Shown in pieces: positions 54,847 through 64,000 of a stretch of DNA of 64,000 bases. How positions within the stretch are numbered: the stretch's first letter is position 1; each line of letters starts with the position of its first letter. A program made the translations under genes and the position numbers. The stretch is from assembly GCA_949751835.1 (NCBI GenBank), contig CATKHK010000020.1, forward strand, positions 248,001 to 312,000, given 5' to 3'. The notes under the pieces are model-generated. The model did not search any database. It had not been told where the DNA came from and was given only the letters and a program-made list of their open reading frames with translations. The DNA comes from Blepharisma japonicum. Taxonomy: Eukaryota > Ciliophora > Heterotrichea > Heterotrichida > Blepharismidae.

Positions 54847-55482
54847 ATTATTAGTACTGAATTTGCTGGCTAATAAAATGGTTTTGCTAAATAAAGTATA
54901 AGTTGTTATATCATATTCTAATTTAATTTATTATCCACTTGATAAGAAATATCTATTGACATTTTAAAAATTTTTATTATTATTGTAGCTTAATAGTAGC
55001 AGGGCATTATTAAAAATTAATTTAATTCATATGAAAAAATACAAATTAAAATATTGCAATTTTTCACCAAATTTAGGATAAAATTATTTTTTTTGTTTTA
55101 CTTGTATTTCTCTAAATGATGAGGAATATTTTCTGGTTTACAAAAAAAAACAATTTGTAAAGGTATTTTGATAAGCATGGCCTTTCATATTTATTACTAT
55201 AAAACCATTTTATGATAATAATTTGGAATAATAAAGGAAAGCTTCACTTATCATATAAAATTAAATTTAAGAATAATATGCAATAAGAATTTGAAAAAAT
55301 TAATAAAATGAATCAAATTTTGAAGAATTAATTATAGTTATTAAAGTTTTGAAAATAAGCAAGCTTTTAGTATTGAACATAAAATGTATAGCATAAAAGA
55401 ATAGAATATTGATAATAATTATATTTCCAATTATAGAAATTTTATCTTTAGTTGCAAATCTAATAAGCTGCTAAAAATTAAT
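54847..55482. other. Intergenic spacer, divergent promoters
   Basis: AT-rich spacer between the C2H2 (-) and RING (+) genes. A-runs and T-runs only; no gene or RNA recognised. Confidence 0.5.
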
Positions 55483-56562
55483 ATGGACTTAGACGTTGAT
55501 CTGTCAATCAAGGTGCCTGTAGAACTTATCTTAAAGGAATTCGAATGCCCCGTCTGCTTTGAACACATCAAAGATGCTTGCCTTACAAAATGCGGCCACG
55601 TTTTCTGCAAAAACTGCATCGAAGAATGCTTAAATCGTCGTCATGAATGTCCCAACTGTAAGATGGAAACTTCCTTAGACCAAATAGTAAGAAATTTCCA
55701 TTTAGATGGAGTCCTTAAATTGCTGCTTGAGCAGAGAGAAAAAGCAGCCAAAGAGTTTTACGATCAAATCCTCAATCAAGGAATCCAAAGGTCAGACTCC
55801 GTCAGTAGAAACCCAATCGAAACAGTTTTTCAAGAAAATATGAGAGAAAGCTTGCTAGCTTTCGAAAAATATTATGATGATCTCAAAGAAAGAAACGAAA
55901 GAATGAAAAACAAGCTGAGAGCAGAAGGGATCCCTAATTATGCTGAAAAAGCTGCTGAATTAGATATGCATTTCAATAGGAGTATAGATTTAATTGTAGA
56001 AGGCTACGAGAAACATATGAAATCAATTGCTCCAAGTCCAGTACTCCTGCCTATTAGGTTATTTTTAAAGGTACCTAAAAAAAATTTGACTTTAGATGTC
56101 CATATTCCTAGGACACATACAACGAGAGATTTAGAACAAATAATAGTAGAACATTATAATTCTAAAGGAGATCAAGTTCAGGAATTCGGCCAAGGAAATT
56201 ATATAGTTCATCAAGCTGTGCAATCAGGTGAAAATGATTTCATTATTATAGAAAATCCTATGGATCCTATTGGGAAATTAGATATCACCCCTGGAAGCGC
56301 TATATTTTTTGATGGGAATATTATATTGAAAAGTGATGCTCCGAAGCAATGTTTTACATTGAATTTCCAAAAAGGGCAGGGAATGAAAACTAATTATTAC
56401 CATTGCAGCAATTGTGGAATTAGCTGGATTTGTGAGCCTTGCGCACAGAGTTGTCATGTAGGACATAATATTAAGATTGCAATCCCCAACCATGAGCCGA
56501 GCTGGGCTTGCTGTTATTGTGTAAAGAAAGGAAAATGTGTTATTCCAAATAACAAAAAATAA
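55483..56562 (+). CDS. RING-finger E3 with UBR-like C-terminal zinc cluster, 359 aa
   Basis: The RING domain is near the N-terminus (about 22-62): CPVCFEHIKDACLTKCGHVF then CKNCIEECLNRRHECPNC, a full C3HC4. A helical region (about 80-175) and a beta-rich middle follow. The last 60 residues are YYHCSNCGISWICEPCAQSC then HVGHNIKI, SWACCYCVKKGKC, a Cys/His cluster resembling the UBR box that binds N-degrons. The RING would recruit a ubiquitin-conjugating enzyme. Intronless, no TGA. A UBR-like cluster is also present in the pseudokinase/SPRY gene at 20938. Confidence 0.85.
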   Translation: MDLDVDLSIKVPVELILKEFECPVCFEHIKDACLTKCGHVFCKNCIEECLNRRHECPNCKMETSLDQIVRNFHLDGVLKLLLEQREKAAKEFYDQILNQGIQRSDSVSRNPIETVFQENMRESLLAFEKYYDDLKERNERMKNKLRAEGIPNYAEKAAELDMHFNRSIDLIVEGYEKHMKSIAPSPVLLPIRLFLKVPKKNLTLDVHIPRTHTTRDLEQIIVEHYNSKGDQVQEFGQGNYIVHQAVQSGENDFIIIENPMDPIGKLDITPGSAIFFDGNIILKSDAPKQCFTLNFQKGQGMKTNYYHCSNCGISWICEPCAQSCHVGHNIKIAIPNHEPSWACCYCVKKGKCVIPNNKK

Positions 56563-56934
56563 AATTCAATTTGATTTGATTTTAGAAAAATTCGAAAATT
56601 TAATAAATTCTATTGATTATTATAAAAAATTATGATAGATGATTAATGTTTATTATGCTCAATTATTAATAGTAATTGAAATATTGCGCTGTTATATTAA
56701 TAAATATATTATCATTATTGAGTAAAATAAACCTTTTATGCATATTTATCTAAAAGCTTAATAAAACCAGCTAAATCTTTAAGTCTCTATTTGAATAAAA
56801 AGAATTTATTTATCCCTTACTATATTATTTTGATTACATGCAAAACTATATAGCAGCCAATTTATTATTAAAAATCAAAATAATTCTATTCAGGAAGTCA
56901 AAACTATCATTAATAGGCATAATTAGCATGAATT
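56563..56934. other. Intergenic spacer upstream of the tRNA
   Basis: AT-rich spacer between the RING gene and tRNA-Leu. tRNA promoters are internal (A and B boxes), so nothing is expected here. No gene recognised. Confidence 0.5.
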
Positions 56935-56978
56935 GACTGTTTGGCCGAGTGGTCTAAGGCGGTAGCTTAAGGCGCTAT

Positions 56979-57009
<31 letters not shown>

Positions 57010-57014
57010 AGTCA
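56935..57014 (+). tRNA. tRNA-Leu(AAG)
   Basis: Cloverleaf read by hand: acceptor stem GACTGTT with AGCAGTC (one G-T pair), D-arm GCC/GGC, anticodon stem GTAGC with GCTAT, 7-base loop TTAAGGC giving anticodon AAG (Leu, CTT/CTC codons), a long class II variable arm typical of Leu, T-arm GTGGG/CCCAC with loop TTCAAAT, and discriminator A. No intron and no encoded CCA. Confidence 0.95.
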
Positions 57015-57019
57015 TTTTT
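57015..57019 (+). terminator. RNA polymerase III T-run terminator
   Basis: Five T residues directly after the discriminator base of tRNA-Leu, the usual Pol III stop. Confidence 0.8.
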
Positions 57020-57414
57020 AAATATGATTTAATTTCCCTTAATTGAAAACGCATTTATCTCATTATTTCAACTTTAATTTAATCTCCTACTATGCTGAGA
57101 CTATTTTCATATAATTTGCGCTCAGATAATCCTCTTTCGCCGCTTTCGCATGCATAAAAAGTATTTGGCTGTCTTCACAAGAAAAAAATGTTTTGAATTT
57201 TTTGCTTTATTAGGCATGATGCTTTGTCCTGTTTTATTTCTATTATTATGGAAGAAATTAGAAAATTCTAGTTTGTAACTGATAGGGCTGAATACTTAGC
57301 TTGTTATTGACTGAATTTAAATACTTAAAATGAGCATGTATAACTGTTCATACATTCTTACCTTTCCTGTCAAGTTGATAAATGCATAAGATATTTTCTC
57401 AAAATTAAAATTCA
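57020..57414. other. Intergenic spacer after the tRNA
   Basis: About 400 bp, moderately AT-rich, between tRNA-Leu and the family B gene. No gene or second tRNA recognised. Confidence 0.5.
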
Positions 57415-58167
57415 ATGTCGATGCTTCTAAAGCGACGAGGACTTCATCACGAGTTCAGCGCTGTGTTTTCAAACACACTCAGCAATCCTGTAGATATTCT
57501 AAATTCTCCAATGATAAAGTCTCCTATGAGTACCCCAGCAAGAATCAGCTATGGCGAGCTTAGTGAAGAATTTCATAACTCCGGGGTAAGCTACATGAGG
57601 CAGTTTTTACTAAGAAAAACAGCCTCAAGCTACTATTCTGACTTTGGAATGGACTATGAAAGTACCTATATCCTTTTGAATTCGATCGCGGATATTTTGC
57701 TCCTAAACGAAATTGAAATATTATATTGGTCTTACCTTCTGAAGAAAACTCTGCAGCATAACTTATCACTGCCTGTTCAGAACATTTGCAATCTCACTGC
57801 ATATCTCTCCAAGATAAGCTTCAATGAAGACATTGAACCTTTCGAGAAAATCATGGGAGGGACCCAATTCAAGCTGCATTTCAACAACTGGCTGCTCATT
57901 ACAGATTTCTCAACAGAGCCTAATCTAAGAGAAATTAACAAAATGTTCAGTCAGCTCGTGTATAATATTAAAATGGAAGATGGAGATAAAGACTATGAAG
58001 AAATGGTTGATACTCTTATGCATACCCCAAAGAGGAAAGAGAGTATGGGCTCAGAATTAAGGAGCGAAATTTCGAGCATTGGAGACTTAGACGCTGAGTT
58101 GATTACTTTTCAAAAAGATTTTATGTGTGGAGAAAAACTTTCTCCAATCGATGATGATGTAAAATAG
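57415..58167 (+). CDS. Unknown family B protein, 250 aa (relative of 19321-20280)
   Basis: Complete, intronless, stop TAG. A Pro/Ser-rich N-terminus is followed by a helical core (about 60-180) aligning with the gene at 19321: FLLRKTASSYYSDFG.. then LNEIEILYWSYLLKK, then FNEDIEPFEKIM. The helical core and the spacing of the Trp-containing EIE..W..YL helix suggest a compact domain of about 100 residues, loosely like a cyclin box, unproven. The C-terminus is acidic. Trp codons are TGG. Function unknown. Confidence 0.8.
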   Translation: MSMLLKRRGLHHEFSAVFSNTLSNPVDILNSPMIKSPMSTPARISYGELSEEFHNSGVSYMRQFLLRKTASSYYSDFGMDYESTYILLNSIADILLLNEIEILYWSYLLKKTLQHNLSLPVQNICNLTAYLSKISFNEDIEPFEKIMGGTQFKLHFNNWLLITDFSTEPNLREINKMFSQLVYNIKMEDGDKDYEEMVDTLMHTPKRKESMGSELRSEISSIGDLDAELITFQKDFMCGEKLSPIDDDVK

Positions 58168-58458
58168 TGTAACATTTAATTAAATGAAGTAAAGTAGTGA
58201 TTTTAAAAGATTTAGGCGAGCTTTTATAGAAATTTTGATAAAAGTGATGCACTTTATGATTCTACAAAGCATCTAGATAATATATCAGCCTCTTTTTTGT
58301 ATTTACAACATTTTGGAATTAAATTTCTATTTAAATGTATTGTAACAAAATGCCTTTATGTTCTGTCATAAATAAAAAAATCAGCACTTATGTCATCTTT
58401 GTTATTTGACCATACCATTATTTATTTATTTCGATTCTAACATCATAATAATAAATAA

Positions 58459-58812
58459 ATGTCCACAATAGAAACAGCGAGCTTTGAAGAAAGACTTAGA
58501 CAGGCAGCCAGATTTAGAGAAAAATATATTGATCGAGTTCCTATAGTAATTCAAAATGACGAAAGATGTTCACTTCCTCGAACCATGCATAATAATCTGT
58601 TTATAATCCCAAAAAACAATACTGCCGGCGATTTATTAGCCCTGATCAGAAAGAAAACCTGCTTACCGAAGACACAAGCAATTGCAATGTTTGTAGGGCA
58701 TCAAAACTTGGTTATGATAGATATGACTTTAAGTGAGCTTTATGAAAGATATTCAGATAATGATGGATTTTTGTATATTTTGTGCACAGATCATGAAGTA
58801 TTCGGCAATTAG
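58459..58812 (+). CDS. ATG8: Autophagy ubiquitin-like protein ATG8
   Basis: 117 residues, the family length. Diagnostic wording is SFEERLRQAARFREKYIDRV then PIVIQNDE, the LIR-binding surface including the DLLALIRKK segment, and DGFLYILCTDHEVFGN. The product ends FGN: the glycine at 116 is exposed once ATG4 removes the last residue, allowing conjugation to phosphatidylethanolamine on autophagosome membranes. The N-terminal helices are present. No TGA. The start context is ataaataaATG. Confidence 0.94.
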   Translation: MSTIETASFEERLRQAARFREKYIDRVPIVIQNDERCSLPRTMHNNLFIIPKNNTAGDLLALIRKKTCLPKTQAIAMFVGHQNLVMIDMTLSELYERYSDNDGFLYILCTDHEVFGN

Positions 58813-58937
58813 AATCTTATAAAAAACTGATATAATAGTGAACATATAACTTATCGTTAATTATTCAATTATTATTTTTGTGAATTTAACAGTGAAAAGA
58901 TTTGCTTTAAAGAAATTTGTAAATTTAGATAAATAAA

Positions 58938-59240
58938 ATGGATTTTGTTCAATTGGCAAAAGGATTACTCCCACAAAGCTTTGGAGGAAGAGTTTGAATA
59001 GGAGCTTTAGGGCTTTTTGGAGCTGCATATATTCTTTCCTGGCCTTATAATCTTATTCATTATCATCAAGAAGAAAAATACCGACTCTCAGTTTGCTGGG
59101 AACATTATTTAGTATATAATAATGCTTCAGAAGAAACTTTCAAGTATTCACCTAAAGAAATAAATAGAAGAAAAATGATGTACAATGAGTGCATAAGCTC
59201 AGCTCGTAAAGGAGCCAAAATTTACCCTCCATCCTTATAA
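58938..59240 (+). CDS. Small one-helix membrane protein, 100 aa
   Basis: Start ATG 58938 in the favoured ataaataaaATG context; one TGA (GRVWIGALG) read as Trp; stop TAA 59238-59240. With TGA as a stop only 19 codons would remain. A single TM helix is at about residues 20-36 (WIGALGLFGAAYILSW). The C-terminal part is soluble and basic with an EEKYRLSVCWEHY segment. Size and shape resemble small mitochondrial inner-membrane or respiratory-complex accessory subunits, but the family is not recognised. Confidence 0.7.
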
Positions 59241-59476
59241 GCTAATAGCTATAACTCAATATTTTTTTATTCTTATATATTATTGGTTTCAACAGCATTG
59301 AAATTTAGATTATGGTTATTAAAATTTCAAAAATCTTGAAAAAACCTAATGGATTTTGGACTATTTAATAATTTTTAGCTTATTTATATTAATATTTTTA
59401 TTATTTTGCTATCCAAAATTAATTATGGTGTCACTCCCTTTGGAAATATATCTGTTTACCTTAAGTTTTATACAGC

Positions 59477-61727
59477 TTATAAATCAATAATATTTCTTTC
59501 TTCATGATGTCTTCTTAAAGGTTCAATATCAAGAAGGAGATCGGGCAAGCTCTGTATAACTGTGCTATCATAGATAGAATCAAGCGACTTTGTGGACTCA
59601 CTTTTATTCATTTCTGTGTACTCAACAGATGCAAGATTTGATGAAGTTAGGCCTCTTTTAAGATGGCTTTCTGCCATTTTCTGCTTATTAATAGCTCGAG
59701 GGATCATCACATCTGACGTTTTAATCCAAGGATGTTGAAGTGCTTCACGGGCGGTTGGCCTTTCATCGACGTTTCTGTTCATAAGTTTTTTTATGAAATC
59801 AGTAGCTAATGGAGTGTATCTATCCCATAAGCCTTCAAATGGAATAGCTCCATTTAATGTAAGGTCAATCAAGACTTGCTTTTCTTTATGGTCGAAAGGA
59901 AGTCTTCCAGCCAATAATAAGTATGCGACAATACCAATACTCCAAATATCAGCCTTAAAAGTATACCCTTCTTGGCTCAGCACCTCAGGAGCTGCATATC
60001 CTAAAGTTCCACAAGCTAAAGTCTGCAAATCATTTGGACCTGTAAGTTTTGATAAGCCAAAATCTGCCAATTTTATCTGCGGGATATCTGAGGTATCACC
60101 AAGTAAAATATTTTCAGGCTTAATGTCTCTATGAATAATTCCAACTTCATGCAAATAGCACACAACTTCAAGCAGTTGTTTAATTATTTGACTTGCTGCA
60201 TATTCAGAGAATATTTTTTTCTTTACAATTCTCTCAAACAATTCTCCTCCTTCCACGATTTCCATGACTATTAACAAATGTTTTTTCGTATCAAAAACTT
60301 CTTTTAGTTGAATTACGTTGGGATGGTCAATCAGCCTCATAATTGCGATTTCTGTCCTTAAGAACTCTTTTTCCTGCTTATTTAGCCGAATTTTATTAAT
60401 GACTTTTACAGCCCACCTCATATTCGTTGAATGTTCAACAGCTTCATATACATCAGAAAATTTCCCATGCCCCAGTCTTTCTTTTAGCTCATAAAATTCT
60501 TTGAATTTTCTTGTTTTTGCAGCATTTTCAAGCATTTTGACCCATTCATCTCGATCAGTTCTTAAATCACAGTAAATGAGGACTTCTTGGTAAGCTGCAT
60601 TTTGGTGAGATAGTGAAATTCCAAATTTATTGGAAACAAGATAATCACCAATTACATCTACATAGCAGCCTTCCATAAAAACGACTCCAGAAGGCATTAC
60701 ATCTTCTTCATTATCAAAAAAAACTAATAAATTCTTTTTTAAAATGGCGTATTTTTTTTCCAATTCATCTTTTTCTTTGTTTTTCTTATAAACAGTCCCA
60801 GACATATCTATACAATTTAAGCTAGGAATTTTGCTTGGGCTTATAGGCTCGCTGTTGCTATTTTCACTTTTAGTTTTGGGGGTTTTGCAAATTTTCTTTG
60901 GAGAATCCAAGACTTTTGCAGTTGATGACCAAATATCTTCTTTAAAAACAGCGGAAAAAAGCTGCAGGATATTAGGGTGTTGGTCAATAAAGTTGACAAA
61001 TTCTTTAAAAGTGAGCACTCCTCGTTCTCCGTATTGTTCTAATACTTGAGATGCTAATAATTGGGCTTTAGAGTTGTGATGGCTCATTGTAGATTGAGTT
61101 CGGAGAGAATTTGAAGAGCCGCTTCGAGATTTATGCACTACATTGAATTTACTTCTATATTTAGGAGTTCTCATACTAATTACCAAATCTGAAAAAGAAC
61201 CTTCAGAATTTATATCTTTTTCACCTTCTGGAACGATGGTATTTTTTTCTATAAGTGTTTCTTTCAGCGAATTATGAATCTATATAGCTCTTACCAGTGC
61301 TAATAATTCAGCTCGATCAATATACCCATCCCCACACAAATCATAGAGATCAAAAATCATTTGTAATTTTTCCTCATCAGTTCCTTTACTGAATCTAGCT
61401 ATCCCTATCATAAAATCTTCAAAACTTATAACCCCACTTCCAGTGGTATCGAATAGCTTGAAAAGTCTTTCACTTAACATGCCCTAAGTAGTTTTTTACA
61501 GGCAGTGGGAAGAATTGGATAAACGTTTCTTTATCGATATTTTGGTGCGAGTCTGTTCTCCTTGACAAATCAAGATATAGCTCTCTTAAGAGGCTTATTT
61601 CTTCTTTAGAAACTGAATGGAAAATACATTTAGACATAATCGGTGCAATTTTGCCTGATAATTTAAGTATGCTGGTGCTCATATCACATTTTGCGTACGT
61701 TCTACCCTTTGAGCAGCATAAACCCAT
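59477..61727 (-). CDS. EF-hand / PH / Ser-Thr kinase protein of CDPK7 type
   Basis: Three exons (61500-61727, 61295-61483, 59477-61279), 739 residues, with introns of 16 and 15 nt. The N-terminus MGLCCSKGR is a likely myristoyl/palmitoyl anchor. EF loops are DTTGSGVISFED (88-99) and canonical DLCGDGYIDRAE (124-135), and a further helix-loop region lies at 220-250. A PH domain at about 299-396 begins SGTVYKKNKEKDELEKKYAI. The CAMK-type kinase domain (401-658) has glycine loop GHGKFSDV, Lys431 (AVKVINK), HRDIKPEN with Asp524, and DFG with Asp545. EF-hands and PH before the kinase are the order of apicomplexan CDPK7, the reverse of ordinary CDPKs. Confidence 0.9.
61280..61294 (-). other. 15-nt intron (second) in the EF-PH-kinase gene
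   Basis: On the minus strand GTAAGAGCTATATAG, phase 0, in-frame TAG if retained. Splicing joins the EF-hand exon (ending LLAL) to IHNSLKETLIEK of exon 3. A at -6 and T before AG. Confidence 0.9.
61484..61499 (-). other. 16-nt intron (first) in the EF-PH-kinase gene
   Basis: On the minus strand GTAAAAAACTACTTAG, phase 0. Being 16 nt, retention shifts the frame. Splicing joins FFPLP to GMLSERLFKLFD, a known EF-hand lead-in. A at -6 and T before AG, like the 15-nt introns. Confidence 0.9.
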
Positions 61728-62683
61728 TTACTAGTTATTATTATTAAAAACAAATTTCTAATCATACTTTCTTTAATTAAATTTAACAAATTGATTGTGT
61801 GGATAGAAAATCATTGTGGCAAGATACATAAAATTTAGTTACAAATTTGAAAACTGTTTGATTATAAAGGGATGAATAAAATTGCAACGCTTAATTATCA
61901 GTTGCATATTTGTGGTTTCTAATTATTTAATGAATATAAAGAATTGTTTTTTAGGAGAGAGATAATTGAGAAGGGAAATCTGAAAAGTTAGAGTCAAAGT
62001 GCATGGTCAGTGCTTACATCATGCAAGAAAAAAATAATATGTATATCAATTTTTCGTAATTTTTTGCGGAAATTGCCAGCTTGATTTATAAATTTATTTT
62101 ATACTTATAGCAAGCTACCAATCTGAATAAAGATCGATTTCCTCAATATTGTAAATTTTGAAAAAATTAATATTCATACGAATGATAGGAGATATGTGCA
62201 ATTTTGAGATAATAAGCAAAGAATTTGTCATAAAACTGCTTTGTTTATCTAAATAATTCATTATTTTGAACTTATCATAAGAAATTTATATTTCCATTTT
62301 ACTTTCTCAACAATAAATATCTTCAATTATGTCATTCTGAAATTATTTTTCTCCAATCATAAAGTTATTATTTAGTTCTGATAATTTTTTTTTAATAATA
62401 ATTAGATTAATAGAATAAAATAAACTAAAATTTTTTTTATTCCAAATTCGATCATAAAGATCTAGAATCATTGAGTAATCAATGCACATAATATTGAGAT
62501 TAGATGAATTCTAGCAATTAAAATTAATTATTATATTAAATAAATCTGATCTCTTTAATATTTTTCTGAATTTGGTTCTCCAAACACTCATTTATTTTAA
62601 AAATTCTCCCAACACTTCTGATTACCAAAATTTTTACATTTGCCCATTAAAATCCAATAAATATTAATTTTATTTCCTTTAAA
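61728..62683. other. Intergenic spacer, longest gap (about 950 bp)
   Basis: AT-rich DNA between the EF-PH-kinase start and the ARL8-like stop (same strand, so it holds the kinase promoter). T-runs and A-runs are frequent, including tttttttt near 62390. I searched both strands for frames with TGA as Trp and 15-16-nt introns and found none. Confidence 0.5.
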
Positions 62684-63220
62684 CTAGCACTCCTTGCTTC
62701 TCCCAAGCAGCCAATCCACAACTCTCTCTATATTTGTTCCCCTCATTGCACTAATCGAAATGACAAGTCAAGGATTATCAATCACATAGTCTAAATTTAA
62801 TCCTTGTATGATTTCTGGCTCACTCATGTGTGGATTTATATCAATCTTATTGGCTAAAATCAGCAGTGGGATCCCTACAAGCTCTCTGTCTTCCAGCATC
62901 ATATGAAGTTCTTTTCTTGATAATGAAATCAATTGAGATGCAGACGCATCAACCAAAAACACAATTACGTTGGTTCCTCTTGCATATCTAGCCCATTCAG
63001 TCCTATATTGAACTTGTCCTCCAAGATCCCACGCCTTGATGGTTAAATTTCCTTGTTGGACCGTCCTTACATTTAATCCAATTGTTGGGACTGTTTGTCC
63101 TGCACTTCCTGACGAGAGCTGGTTGATAAAAGTGGTTTTTCCAGAGTTTTCAAGCCCAACGATGACCATTTCCATTTTCCTTGAGAAGAGAGATCTTAAT
63201 TTGGCCAAGATAGATCCCAT
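62684..63220 (-). CDS. ARL8: ARL8-like small GTPase, 178 aa
   Basis: One TGA (62768-62770) read as Trp extends the frame to TAG at 62684-62686, giving 178 residues, near the family length of 186. The start of the fold is KMEMVIVGLENSGKTTFINQ, with Walker A GLENSGKT and switch I VPTIGLNVRT. Switch II is IKAWDLGGQVQYRTEW, and the guanine motif is ANKIDI. The C-terminal SISAM takes the place of the SAK/SCK motif. The wording matches ARL8, which recruits kinesin to lysosomes and drives their outward transport. There is no Gly2 myristoylation requirement in ARL8. An ARF/ARL of another subfamily is the alternative. Confidence 0.85.
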
Positions 63221-63309
63221 TTTGATTATACAATCAAATAGTTATATAATCTTGTTTTAAAACACAAAGTATTAAGGAGAATTAAATAGTGTAAAATTAA
63301 ATAAATAGG

Positions 63310-64000
63310 ATGAGGAAGAGGATTGGGAGTTTTATTTCGGGGATCTCTGACGCTCTCTCCTTTAATCAAGCTACTCTATCTGGAGCTTTAGACGTTATTG
63401 TAATTGAACATGAAGACGGCTCCATGTTTTGCACTCCTTTCCATGTGAGATTTGGTAAATTTAAACTCCTCAGATCAATGCAAAAAAAAGTGAGAATCGC
63501 TGTAAATGGGAAACTCACTGATATATGTATGAGGCTTGGAAAAGCTGGGGAAGCCTATTTTATTAAAGGTGAAACCCTAAATGATAACCCTGATCTACCT
63601 GCTTCTCCTATAATTTCTCCTGAGCAATGCATATTAGATAACTTAGAAGATCTAGAAGAGGACGAAGAAGACAAAAAATCAGTTGAAGAACTACTAGTAA
63701 AAAGCCCTGAAGCCATTATGAAAGAGCTTGAACAAGAAACCATCCAAACAAAATGGGCATGACCATGGACAAAACCCCCAGCTGAAACGAAGCCGAAATC
63801 CTCTTATATTGGCTCTATTTTTGGGATGTTTAGGAAGAAATCAGTCACAATAGAAACTAAAGTGGAAACTAATGAATCTTTTGTAATGTCCCTAGGTGGG
63901 TATTCAGACACTGATATAGATTTAAAAATTTTTGAAGAAAATATTGTTTCTTATGAAGATTTTCAGAGCAATCCTTGAGAAATTATTAGCGACCCAAAAT
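63310..64000 (+). CDS. Lipin/phosphatidate phosphatase, 3' end outside the window
   Basis: Start ATG 63310, divergent from ARL8 by 89 bp. The N-terminal lipin domain is clear: FISGISDALSFNQATLSGAL then DVIVIEHEDGSMFCTPFHVR followed by FGKFKLL. Two TGA codons (63760 and near the window end) are read as Trp. The frame is still open at 64000, so the catalytic haloacid-dehalogenase (DxDxT) C-lip domain lies beyond. Lipins convert phosphatidate to diacylglycerol and shuttle between cytosol, ER and nucleus. A disordered acidic region (about 110-150) follows the N-lip domain. Confidence 0.88.

Overview
The window is about 64 kb of AT-rich, intron-poor, gene-dense nuclear DNA from a protist. Three signals point to a heterotrich ciliate macronuclear genome, most likely Blepharisma. 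First, in-frame TGA falls where conserved families need tryptophan, while TAA and TAG end genes; in two paralogous membrane proteins here the same two conserved tryptophans are TGA in one and TGG in the other. Second, the only introns I can recover are 15 or 16 nt long (seven, in six genes). Third, the gene content is ciliate-like: CFAP221, CDPKs, many small Cys-rich or coiled-coil proteins, and intergenic gaps as short as 15-35 bp. The genus is an inference; no rRNA or telomere lies in the window.

Layout. 1-5 kb: the 3' part of a TPR gene, a small acidic ORF, a kinesin-1 heavy chain, a coiled-coil gene and an LSD1-type zinc-finger gene. 5.6-10.8 kb: one uninterrupted 1744-residue ABCA transporter. 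10.9-14.1 kb: small and unknown genes, including a four-helix membrane protein (family A) and a prenylated-tail protein. 14.3-17.5 kb: clathrin light chain, bacterial-type glucokinase and GABA transaminase. 17.8 kb: a divergent histone H3 with a two-residue longer loop 1, a CenH3/CENP-A candidate. 18-27 kb: two Cys-rich secreted paralogues, an unknown family B gene, a pseudokinase/UBR-box/SPRY fusion, a multispanning membrane protein and the second family A gene. 27-36 kb: AP-1 gamma adaptin, a basic coiled-coil protein, a B-box/kelch protein, a TPR-DUSP-MYND-USP deubiquitinase and an ABHD17-type hydrolase. 36.8-43 kb: CDPK, a SHAQKY-class MYB, coiled-coil genes and one possible gene remnant. 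43-55 kb: CFAP221, an ankyrin protein, PEMT, F-box, C2, UBL-Tudor and zinc-finger genes. 55-64 kb: RING/UBR E3, tRNA-Leu(AAG), second family B gene, ATG8, a small one-helix protein, an EF-PH-kinase protein of CDPK7 type, an ARL8-like GTPase and the 5' part of lipin.

The genes do not form operons or one pathway. Recurrent themes are clathrin/AP-1 traffic and lysosome/autophagy (ATG8, ARL8), lipid metabolism (PEMT, lipin, ABCA), calcium signalling (CDPK, EF-PH-kinase, C2) and ubiquitin biology (USP, RING/UBR, UBL-Tudor, F-box). Tryptophan coding is uneven: the ABCA gene has 23 TGG and no TGA, the USP gene 3 TGG and 8 TGA.

Limits. Homology calls are from memory of family motifs. Introns without an in-frame stop would be invisible to this kind of reading. 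Non-coding RNAs other than the tRNA could not be recognised.
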